Below, in pieces: positions 1 to 5,229 of a stretch of 5,559 nt of DNA. Position numbers and translations under genes: made by a program. Each line of letters begins with the position of its first letter. The first letter of the stretch is position 1. Source of the stretch: Bacteroidota bacterium. Its GTDB lineage: Bacteria > Bacteroidota > Bacteroidia > Flavobacteriales_F > PHOS-HE28. The stretch covers positions 1-5,559 of the forward strand of contig JAEZCB010000279.1 of assembly GCA_023412755.1 (NCBI GenBank), read 5' to 3'. A model generated the notes under the pieces. The model was not told the origin of the DNA, did not search any database, and worked only from the letters and a program-made list of their open reading frames with translations.

Positions 1-133
1 ACCCAAGCAAGTTCTGCATGTAGCGGAGATCGGTGCCTTGTTCAAGGAGGTGGGTGGCGCCCCGCAGTACGGCGGGGGAATGACGCAAAGCATGCATTGT
101 GGCCGTTTCTGGTTCCCTGATACGGCCAATGAT
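1..133 (-). pseudogene. Tyrosine recombinase/integrase C-terminal fragment, probably decayed
   Basis: Read on the minus strand from 133 downwards, the translation contains MHALRHS, then ATHLLEQGTDLRYMQNLLG. This is the box II region of XerC/XerD-type and integron-type tyrosine recombinases, with the H-x-x-R catalytic pair (HALRH, near 80-94). The fragment runs off the left edge, so the final H/W and the nucleophilic Tyr are not seen. In the family, HS is normally followed by F-ATHLLE. Here five extra residues (PAVLRG in place of F) are inserted, encoded by a GC-rich hairpin (60-77). Just upstream, REPETATMHALRHS also looks irregular compared with the usual REPATMHALRHS pattern, and similarity fades beyond about 133 without a recognisable N-terminal domain or start. 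I infer a degenerate remnant of an integrase or transposase of a past mobile element. An intact but divergent recombinase whose upstream part is lost is less likely. Confidence 0.65.
60..77. repeat. GC-rich inverted repeat inside the recombinase fragment
   Basis: CCCCGC (60-65) and GCGGGG (72-77) are perfect inverted arms around a 6-nt spacer. The hairpin coincides with the five extra residues that interrupt the conserved HSFATHLLE segment of the recombinase, so it looks like a 15-nt in-frame insertion. The arms are seen directly; the insertion is inferred from the family pattern. Confidence 0.55.
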
Positions 134-212
134 CGTGCTTCTTTGAAGAAGATATCTTTCCGCGCATCCCGATCCTGCGCGATGGGGCTTAACATTTTGA
201 ACACGTCTGAAA

Positions 213-686
213 ATGACCACCTCACAACTCCTTGCCAAACACCTTCGTGATGTACACTTCGGTGGCAACTGGACCGGTGTGGATTTGAAGGATCAGCTCT
301 CGGATGTTTCGTTGGAGGAGGCTTTAACCAATGTGCATGGGCTCAACTCCATTCTCCGGCTTACATACCATATCCATTACTATGTGCATACCCTGCTCGT
401 CGTGCTGCAGGGTGGTCCGCTGGACGCTCATGACAAATTCAGCTTTGAACATCCGGCCATCACCAAAGAAGAAGAGTGGCAGGCATTCCTTGGAAAGGTC
501 TTTCAGGAAGCCGAGGCCTGCGCCACTGGGATCGAGCGAACTCCGGAGAAGAAGTTGCAGGAAGTGTTCGTGTTGGAGAAGTATGGAAGCTACCACCGGA
601 ACATGCTCGGTCTCATAGAGCATACCCATTATCATCTTGGGCAGATCGTTGTGCTGAAGAAGCTGATCCGCACCGCCGCTGCTTGA
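213..686 (+). CDS. DinB-superfamily (DUF1572-like) protein
   Basis: A 157-residue soluble protein with no signal peptide or membrane segment. The N-terminal HLRDVHFGGNW, the central GGPLDAHDKFSFEHP and the C-terminal YGSYHRNMLGLIEHTHYHLGQI are hallmarks of the DUF1572 branch of the DinB/YfiT four-helix-bundle superfamily, common in Bacteroidota. Three histidines fit the metal triad of that superfamily: H53 (in YHIHYY) and H137/H141 (the H-x3-H of EHTHYHLG). The length is normal for the family. Some superfamily members are thiol-dependent transferases (bacillithiol or mycothiol), but the substrate for this branch is not established, so I give no reaction. The ATG at 213 is chosen because homology begins within the first ten residues; there is no clear Shine-Dalgarno sequence, which is usual in Bacteroidota. 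The gene stands alone, convergent with menE across a 41-nt gap. Confidence 0.85.
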   Translation: MTTSQLLAKHLRDVHFGGNWTGVDLKDQLSDVSLEEALTNVHGLNSILRLTYHIHYYVHTLLVVLQGGPLDAHDKFSFEHPAITKEEEWQAFLGKVFQEAEACATGIERTPEKKLQEVFVLEKYGSYHRNMLGLIEHTHYHLGQIVVLKKLIRTAAA

Positions 687-714
687 GCGGGGATAAACAG
701 AAGGGAATTGTTCC
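676..714. terminator. Weak stem-loops at the dinB-like/menE convergent junction
   Basis: CCGCT (676-680) and AGCGG (686-690) form a 5-bp stem whose 5-nt loop holds most of the DinB-like stop codon (TGA 684-686). GGAA/TTCC (704-707/711-714) form a second small stem. Neither is followed by a T-run. The position between convergent genes makes a transcription-end role reasonable, but the stems are short and could be chance. Confidence 0.25.
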
Positions 715-727
715 GCGCCATTCTCTG

Positions 728-1834
728 CTAGACCCTTCGCACCATTTTTCCTGTACGGGTCCTTGCGATACGCCTGGTGGCACTGATCCGGCGTGGCATC
801 TCATGCGGGTGCAGCACATTCGCCAACAGGTCCAGCACTTCGCTCACGGCGCTCTCATCGGGAGATTCCGTCTCTATCACCAACGCCACCGCCTGCCCCA
901 GCGTATCATCCGGTATGGCCATGAAGAAGTGCGGGTAGGGGAGTATGCCACCTGTGCGTTCCTCCAGTTGCTCCGGATAGATCTTCTTGCCTCCGCTCAA
1001 GATCACATTATCGAAACGCCCGCGCCACCGGAAAGTGCGGTCATCGAGCACATCGGCCAGGTCGTTGGTGATGTGCTCCCTAGTGCTGAGATGCGGCGTG
1101 TTCACCACCAGGCATCCACGCTCATCTTTCCGGAAAGTGATGTCACCTATGGCGTGGTAGCGATCGCTGCGGCTGGGGCCGTTCAGCCGCCGCAAGGCCA
1201 CGTGTGTCACCGTTTCAGTGCTTCCATATCCCTGGTACACCTTCACATCCAGCTCCCTCAGATCTTCGATCAACGCCATGCTCACAGGTCCTCCTCCCAG
1301 CAAAATGGTGTCGAATTGACGTTCCACCCGCCGGGGATCCTCAAGTATGGCGCGGTGCAATTGCAACGGGATCATGGCGGCGAACCGGAAGCGTTCACCT
1401 GCATCCAGTTTGTCCAGGATGCCCCCTTTGGGATCCACGAGGTGCAGGTCCAGACCGATCACCATGGCGCGTACCAGCATCATTTTGCCGGCGATGTACG
1501 CGGAGGGCAGGCAATGCAACACGCGATCGCCGGTCTTCAAACCAAAGGTGATCGCGGTCAGTTCGCTGCTTGCCACGAGGTCTTCCCGCGGAATGACGAT
1601 GGTCTTCGGCATGCCGGTGGTGCCGCTGGTCTTCACCTCCAGCGCGCCGTTGTTCTTCACCAGAAGCTGGTAGAACGTTTCCAGCACGGGGCGGCGCCAA
1701 TCCTCCAACTTCGGCTCCTCGCCTGGTTGTGTGCTGAAACGTTGGGCGTGTACGGCGGAATAGTCCCGCACCCCATCGATCGTCAGGAACTCGAAGGGGT
1801 TCCTCCCCACCGCGGCCTTTTCCCCTCGCTTCAT
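728..1834 (-). CDS. menE: o-succinylbenzoate--CoA ligase (MenE)
   Basis: An acyl-adenylate-forming enzyme that converts o-succinylbenzoate, ATP and CoA to o-succinylbenzoyl-CoA in menaquinone synthesis (cytoplasmic). Motifs, numbered from the start chosen here: P-loop TSGTTGMPK (69-77), SAYIAGKMM (about 111-119), GYGSTE (202-207), an A7-like Asp at 258, the hinge GRFDN (272-276), and the C-terminal catalytic Lys at 363 in RTRTGKM. At 368 residues it lacks much of the N-terminal region of the roughly 450-residue E. coli enzyme, as expected for the short Bacteroidota form. The reading frame is open to an ATG at 1873, but the ATG at 1834 overlaps the menC stop as ATGA, the classical translational-coupling arrangement, so I prefer it. 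The 13 extra residues from 1873 would lie inside menC. It is the last gene of the menA-menC-menE operon, ending in TAG. Confidence 0.9.
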   Translation of the reverse strand: MKRGEKAAVGRNPFEFLTIDGVRDYSAVHAQRFSTQPGEEPKLEDWRRPVLETFYQLLVKNNGALEVKTSGTTGMPKTIVIPREDLVASSELTAITFGLKTGDRVLHCLPSAYIAGKMMLVRAMVIGLDLHLVDPKGGILDKLDAGERFRFAAMIPLQLHRAILEDPRRVERQFDTILLGGGPVSMALIEDLRELDVKVYQGYGSTETVTHVALRRLNGPSRSDRYHAIGDITFRKDERGCLVVNTPHLSTREHITNDLADVLDDRTFRWRGRFDNVILSGGKKIYPEQLEERTGGILPYPHFFMAIPDDTLGQAVALVIETESPDESAVSEVLDLLANVLHPHEMPRRISATRRIARTRTGKMVRRV

Positions 1835-2901
1835 GTCATCCGCGTCTCCAACTCCAGTACCGATGTATCCCATGGCAGCTCCGGCCTGTAATGCAACATT
1901 CCCCTATGCGCAACGAGTGGCGATGGAATATTGTTGCGGTATACGCGGCCTGTTCCCAGGCCCTGCGGGATGCGCACACCCAGTGTGGCGGTGAATTGTG
2001 CTATGGCATTGAGGCCGATGTTGCTCTCCAGGGCGGACGTAAGCCACCAGCCCACTCCACGCTGCTCCGCCAGTTGGATCCATTCCCGCGTGGCTTCCCA
2101 GCCGCCCACAAGGCTCGGTTTTATCACAATTGATTGTGGCCTCACAGTGTCCAGCAGGTCTTTTTTGAGATCGGGCTGGTTCATGCCGATAAGGTCCTCA
2201 TCCAGCGCTATGGGAATGGGCGTATCCGCACAGATCTCCGCCATGCTCTCATGCTGTCCAGGTGGCAGCGGCTGCTCTATGCTGTGCACCTCCAATTGCG
2301 CCAGCCGATCAAGCACTCCACGCACATCGCGTATGGTGAACGCGCCATTGGCGTCCACACGCAACGTCAGGTCCGACGCGGAAAATTCTTTTCGCACCGT
2401 ATGAAGCAGCGCTAACTCATCATCCAGGTCAATGGCACCGATCTTCATTTTTATGCACCGGTGGCCCCCTTCGATCTGTTCGCGTATGCGTGTTCTCATG
2501 GTGCGTTGATCGCCCATCCAGACCAATCCATTGATGGGTATGCCTTCCCGGCCCAGCGTTAGGGCCGAAGGGAAGAGGATCTTGCTGCCACCTGCGTCCA
2601 GGTCTCGGAGGCATTGTTCCACCGCGAAGCGCACGCATGGCACATCCACCAGGTCCGTAGTGATCCGATCATGCCAATCGCTGGTATTGGCACAGAGTTC
2701 CAACAGCTTGGTACGCACATCGGCGGGAAATTCCAGGCTGTGCCCGGGGAAGAGGGCCGCCTCTCCGACCCCACGCACTTCAGGCCTGTCGTCATGCCAG
2801 ACGATGAGATACCAGACCGTGCGTGCTGTGATGGGACCTTTGCTGGTGCCCAATTCGAATTGTGGCTGAAGAATTCGTTCGATCCAGCGTGCCTGCAACA
2901 T
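1831..2901 (-). CDS. menC: o-succinylbenzoate synthase (MenC), enolase superfamily
   Basis: Dehydrates SHCHC (2-succinyl-6-hydroxy-2,4-cyclohexadiene-1-carboxylate) to o-succinylbenzoate, the step before MenE. The 356 residues show the full enolase-superfamily set: the KMK motif (K151, K153) on the second strand of the barrel, metal ligands D183 (RVDANGAF), E209 (SIEQPLP) and D234 (IALDEDL), and the opposing catalytic Lys K261 (VIKPSLVGG). INGLVWMG (123-130) precedes the barrel, and SALESNIGL (289-297) matches the conserved substrate-binding loop. The capping domain is residues 1 to about 115. The spacing K-x-K, D, E, D, K agrees with MenC rather than with dipeptide epimerase motifs, and the neighbours settle the function. 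The ATG at 2901 immediately follows the menA TAG (2902-2904) with no intervening base; the stop overlaps the menE start by four bases. Confidence 0.93.
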   Translation of the reverse strand: MLQARWIERILQPQFELGTSKGPITARTVWYLIVWHDDRPEVRGVGEAALFPGHSLEFPADVRTKLLELCANTSDWHDRITTDLVDVPCVRFAVEQCLRDLDAGGSKILFPSALTLGREGIPINGLVWMGDQRTMRTRIREQIEGGHRCIKMKIGAIDLDDELALLHTVRKEFSASDLTLRVDANGAFTIRDVRGVLDRLAQLEVHSIEQPLPPGQHESMAEICADTPIPIALDEDLIGMNQPDLKKDLLDTVRPQSIVIKPSLVGGWEATREWIQLAEQRGVGWWLTSALESNIGLNAIAQFTATLGVRIPQGLGTGRVYRNNIPSPLVAHRGMLHYRPELPWDTSVLELETRMT

Positions 2902-3834
2902 CTAAGAGAGCCAGAGCCCGATGGAGAGGGCGACGGCCGTGGCGAATGTACCGAGAGCCAGCCGTTTCAATTCCGGATCCAGGTCCCGCGACCCCACTTT
3001 CCCCCAATACACCCTATGGACATGCACGGTGACCGGGATCATGCCTAAATAGAAGAGGTTCGGCCATGTGCTTTCGATGCCCGCAACGAAACGCGAAAGC
3101 AGTAGGAGCGCAGCAGCGAACAGCATCCCGTGATACGTCCGGGCCTTTTGTTCCCCCAAGCGCACCACCAACGTTCGTTTTCCAGAGGCCGCATCATTTA
3201 CCCGGTCGCGCATGTTGTTCACATTCAAGACACCGGCACTTAGCAGGCCGAAGGCGATGGCGGGCAGCAGCACCACCGCCCGCCACTGCTGGGTGTGCAG
3301 GTAGTAGGTGCCGAGAACCCCGGCGAGGCCAAAAAAGAGGAACACCGCAACGTCCCCCCAGCCGGCATAGCCATATGGATCGCGTCCGAAAGTGTATTTC
3401 ACTGCAGCCCCAAGCGCCAGCAGACCCAGCAGCAGAAAGGCGAGCATGCCGAGTGAGAAGCCCAGTGCGGTAATGATCAAAAAGAGGCCGCTGATAAAGG
3501 CGAGTGTTGCGGTGATGAGCATGGCCCGGTGCATGACACCCTCGCTGATGCGGCCGCTTTGCACAGTACGGGCAGGACCAATTCGCTGCGCATTGTCGGT
3601 GCCATGTTGATGATCACCCAGGTCATTGGCCAGGTTGCTGAGGATCTGCAACAATATGGCGGTGATAAGGGCCAGTATGAAGACATCGGCCCGGAATGCT
3701 CCATGGTGGTGGGCAATGGCACTGCCAACGAAGATGCTGCTCATGGCCAGCGGTAGCGTACGGAGCCGGAATGCCTGCAACCAAATTTTCACGCCAGCAA
3801 AGAAAGTGAAGGGGAAGATGCGCGCAGCTTTCAA
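2902..3834 (-). CDS. menA: 1,4-dihydroxy-2-naphthoate polyprenyltransferase (MenA)
   Basis: An integral membrane UbiA-family prenyltransferase that joins a polyprenyl diphosphate to 1,4-dihydroxy-2-naphthoate with loss of CO2, giving demethylmenaquinone. The two Asp-rich Mg-diphosphate motifs are present: NDLGDHQHGTD (70-80) and NNMRDRVND (206-214), the latter followed by the family-typical GKRTLVVRLG (218-227). RIGPARTVQSGRIS (84-97) is also characteristic of MenA. About eight to nine hydrophobic helices fill the chain, with the Asp motifs in loops. The start is uncertain. The first start codon after the in-frame TAA is the TTG at 3834 (310 aa). A GTG at 3792 would begin at VKIWLQAFRLRTLPLA, close to where family members usually start, giving about 296 aa. 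Neither has a Shine-Dalgarno sequence. It is the first gene of the men cluster, divergent from the small membrane-protein gene across about 61 nt (103 nt if GTG is used). Confidence 0.9.
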   Translation of the reverse strand: MKAARIFPFTFFAGVKIWLQAFRLRTLPLAMSSIFVGSAIAHHHGAFRADVFILALITAILLQILSNLANDLGDHQHGTDNAQRIGPARTVQSGRISEGVMHRAMLITATLAFISGLFLIITALGFSLGMLAFLLLGLLALGAAVKYTFGRDPYGYAGWGDVAVFLFFGLAGVLGTYYLHTQQWRAVVLLPAIAFGLLSAGVLNVNNMRDRVNDAASGKRTLVVRLGEQKARTYHGMLFAAALLLLSRFVAGIESTWPNLFYLGMIPVTVHVHRVYWGKVGSRDLDPELKRLALGTFATAVALSIGLWLS

Positions 3835-3895
3835 AAAAGCGGACCGTGTCTCTTAGGCTTCGTTTTTGTTGCGGTGTAGCCAAAATCCTAGTGAT

Positions 3896-4228
3896 ATGGC
3901 ACAAGAAGTAAAAGAACAATTGAAGAATAAGGCAAGTGAAAAAGCGAATGAGCTGAAGCAAAAGGCCGATCGCTACAATCCTGAACATCGTGAAGGCGAT
4001 GTGGCACGTGGGATCGAGGAGTACACATCACGTGTGCCCTCGGATGCCTATCTCTGGACAGCTGTGGGCTGCATGGCCATAAGTGCCACCCTGAAATTGA
4101 TGGGCCGGGATAAGGATGCGCTCTTTGTTGGCCAATGGCCTGCACCCTTCCTGCTGATGGGCCTTTACAATAAGATCGTGAAGGTGGCCGGCAGCGATCG
4201 CGAATCATTGGGTACGCACAGCCGCTGA
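3896..4228 (+). CDS. Small two-helix membrane protein, unknown function
   Basis: A 110-residue protein that I recognise only as a conserved-hypothetical type seen in Bacteroidota. Residues 1-40 are highly charged and helical (many K/E, MAQEVKEQLKNKASEKANEL), resembling an amphipathic or coiled-coil segment. Two hydrophobic stretches follow: about 52-70 (YLWTAVGCMAISATLKLMG) and about 75-98 (ALFVGQWPAPFLLMGLYNKI), with a short polar turn GRDKD between them, so a membrane hairpin is likely. There is no signal peptide. I chose the ATG at 3896. The frame extends upstream only to a TTG at 3866, and the resulting ten residues (LRCSQNPSD and so on) do not look protein-like and would use up the promoter space shared with menA. 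The gene is monocistronic, and its stop lies at the left arm of a long inverted repeat. No function is assigned. Confidence 0.75.
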   Translation: MAQEVKEQLKNKASEKANELKQKADRYNPEHREGDVARGIEEYTSRVPSDAYLWTAVGCMAISATLKLMGRDKDALFVGQWPAPFLLMGLYNKIVKVAGSDRESLGTHSR

Positions 4229-4319
4229 TGATGTGGTGTTATAGGGCAGAGGTCGTTCGGTCATAGTGGCGAACATTCCCTAGGATCGTCCGATCCTGCC
4301 CTTGGCGCACCACAAGCGG
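4222..4319. repeat. Long interrupted inverted repeat (structured RNA or terminator candidate)
   Basis: Three arm pairs nest in the same register: CCGCT (4222-4226) with AGCGG (4315-4319), TGTGGTG (4232-4238) with CACCACA (4308-4314), and AGGGCAG (4243-4249) with CTGCCCT (4296-4302). This gives 19 perfect base pairs, interrupted by a 5-nt bulge on the left and a 4x5 internal loop. The enclosed 46 nt contain two further dyads: GTTCG/CGAAC (4255-4259/4270-4274) and AGGATCG/CGATCCT (4282-4288/4291-4297). The last one competes for two bases with the inner main stem. The predicted shape is a branched stem of about 98 nt starting at the stop codon of the small membrane-protein gene. No T-run follows, so it is not a standard intrinsic terminator. 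It does not match a tRNA. Confidence 0.5.
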
Positions 4320-4368
4320 AGTATAAGGGAGACAAGGTGTTCCCAACGGTCCAGGTAGAAGTTTTATG

Positions 4369-4393
4369 CCTTAGCCGAAGTATGTTACTAAGG
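4369..4393. repeat. Inverted repeat upstream of dps
   Basis: CCTTAG (4369-4374) and CTAAGG (4388-4393) are perfect 6-bp inverted arms separated by 13 nt, centred about 90 nt before the dps start. Spaced half-sites like this can be a regulator-binding dyad, but nothing identifies the regulator, and a dyad this short may be chance. Confidence 0.25.
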
Positions 4394-4470
4394 TCCCTCA
4401 TCATGCGGCTGGTCCCCACAGATCATTTTGACCTGCTGTCACCCTTCCGGACCATACTAACTTCGCATGC

Positions 4471-4968
4471 ATGAGCAAAAAGAAGAATGATCGGAAAGGG
4501 ACCAACTCCGTAGGTCTGGATGTGAAGAAGAGCCAGGAACTTGTAGCTGGCCTGAACACGTTGCTGGCCACATACCAGGTGCATTACCAGAACCTGCGCG
4601 GCTGTCATTGGAACATCACGGGCCCCACATTCTTCGAGTTGCACGCCAAGTTCGAGGAGCTTTACACCAAAGCGCAGACTTTCATCGATGAGCTGGCAGA
4701 GCGGATCCTTACGCTGGAGGGCCGGCCATTGCACACATTCAGTGCATACCTGAAGAGCAGTGCTGTATCAGAAAAGCGCGACCTCACGGGCGCACATGAC
4801 ACCGTCACCAGCATCATGCAGGATATGACGGCGGTCATCGGGCTGCACCGCGAAGTGCTTCGCACAGCGGATGATGCGGCCGATGATGCCACCGCGACCC
4901 TGATCGGAGATAACATCACAGTGCTGGAAAAGGATCTCTGGATGCTGCGTGCATACAGTGCCGTCTAG
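4471..4968 (+). CDS. dps: Dps-family DNA-binding ferritin-like protein
   Basis: A 165-residue starvation/oxidative-stress ferritin that forms a dodecameric shell, oxidises Fe(II) with hydrogen peroxide and stores the mineral, shielding DNA. The Dps signature is clear: NLRGCHWNITGPTFFELHAKFEELY, then FIDELAERI. The inter-subunit ferroxidase ligands are all present with the spacing of Listeria Dps: H46, H58, E62, D73 and E77. Residues 1-10 (MSKKKNDRKG) form a lysine-rich tail like the DNA-binding tail of E. coli Dps, so direct DNA binding is plausible. The C-terminal KDLWMLRAYSA is typical. The ATG at 4471 lies in GCATGCATGA; the other ATG at 4467 is out of frame. The gene is monocistronic with a 242-nt upstream gap, ample space for stress regulation (PerR or OxyR are usual for the family), though I see no convincing operator. 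Confidence 0.95.
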   Translation: MSKKKNDRKGTNSVGLDVKKSQELVAGLNTLLATYQVHYQNLRGCHWNITGPTFFELHAKFEELYTKAQTFIDELAERILTLEGRPLHTFSAYLKSSAVSEKRDLTGAHDTVTSIMQDMTAVIGLHREVLRTADDAADDATATLIGDNITVLEKDLWMLRAYSAV

Positions 4969-5077
4969 GGATCGGCGAGCGCACACGGTGCTACTTCACG
5001 ATCGATGAACACAACTTTGATCTCATGTTGGATCGCCCTTCATGATCTGAAAATATCAGCGGACTCTCTTTGCATGC
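4969..5077. other. Gap between dps and the lamin-tail remnant
   Basis: This stretch has no gene. The only structure I see is a small dyad, CTGA (5047-5050) and TCAG (5056-5059), around AAATA. It is too weak to call a terminator for dps. Confidence 0.4.
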
Positions 5078-5229
5078 ATGATCAAGGGAGTTTCCGCAGG
5101 ATGCATTGGGCTTCTGTTGCTGGCGTTCGGAATGGAACGTGAGCAGCCGCAGGAGAACGGATCCATGGAGATCATGAGACCAATGATCTCGGGCATACCT
5201 CCGACTGGTTGGAAGTGCACAACCCGGGA
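5078..5229 (+). pseudogene. Remnant of a secreted lamin-tail-domain (LTD) protein
   Basis: The ATG at 5078 opens a frame with a basic start and a hydrophobic core (MIKGVSAGCIGLLLLAFG), like a signal peptide, and continues to MEIM at 5165-5176. In LTD proteins a signal peptide is soon followed by xINEIMAxND...DWIELYNPG. Here the second half of that motif, ETNDLGHTSDWLEVHNPGSG, lies in another frame (from 5176), so a frameshift of one or two bases separates EIM from ETND. That frame stops at 5239, and the first at 5258, both inside the antisense 3' end of pfkA. The recognisable homology ends at the pfkA stop (5230). I infer the N-terminal scrap of a larger secreted or T9SS-type protein whose body was lost. 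The unshifted 60-residue reading is unlikely to be a real protein because the conserved motif is out of frame. Confidence 0.5.
5168..5190. repeat. 8-bp perfect inverted repeat at the LTD frameshift, downstream of pfkA
   Basis: GAGATCAT (5168-5175) and ATGATCTC (5183-5190) are perfect arms around the 7-nt spacer GAGACCA. The repeat sits exactly where the lamin-tail remnant changes frame, and 40-62 nt beyond the pfkA stop on the opposite strand. It could fold in the pfkA 3' untranslated RNA, but no T-run follows on the minus strand, so calling it a terminator is only a possibility. Confidence 0.4.

Noticed and set aside
138..158. Overlapping dyads CTTCTT-TG-AAGAAG and AAGATATCTT before the dinB-like gene
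   Set aside because: Short and low-complexity. They lie within the stretch that looks like a decayed coding fragment, so I could not support an operator.
38..250. A 70-codon plus-strand frame at the left end
   Set aside because: It is antisense to the recombinase fragment and overlaps the start of the dinB-like gene in another frame; the translation is low in protein character.
476..1891. A 471-codon plus-strand open frame antisense to menE
   Set aside because: It overlaps the dinB-like gene out of frame and runs antisense through all of menE. Its translation shows no recognisable domain, while the minus strand has complete adenylate-forming motifs. Long antisense frames are expected at this GC content.
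2614..3048. A 144-codon plus-strand frame across the menC/menA junction
   Set aside because: It is antisense to two well-supported genes with no recognisable motif.
3881..3891. Minus-strand CTAGGATTTTG as a menA -7 box
   Set aside because: The spacing inside the box is one base too long, and the only nearby TTG is about 11 nt away instead of about 19.
4232..4314. tRNA-like shape with a 7-bp terminal stem
   Set aside because: No anticodon or T-arm consensus, no GGTTCRANNCC box, and the arm lengths and loops do not fit a tRNA on either strand.
4423..4430. TCATTTTG as a Bacteroidota -7 box (TAnnTTTG) for dps
   Set aside because: One mismatch in the box and no TTG at the expected -33 spacing upstream. 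A similar CATTTTGA precedes the dinB-like gene at 193-200, also without a -33 partner.
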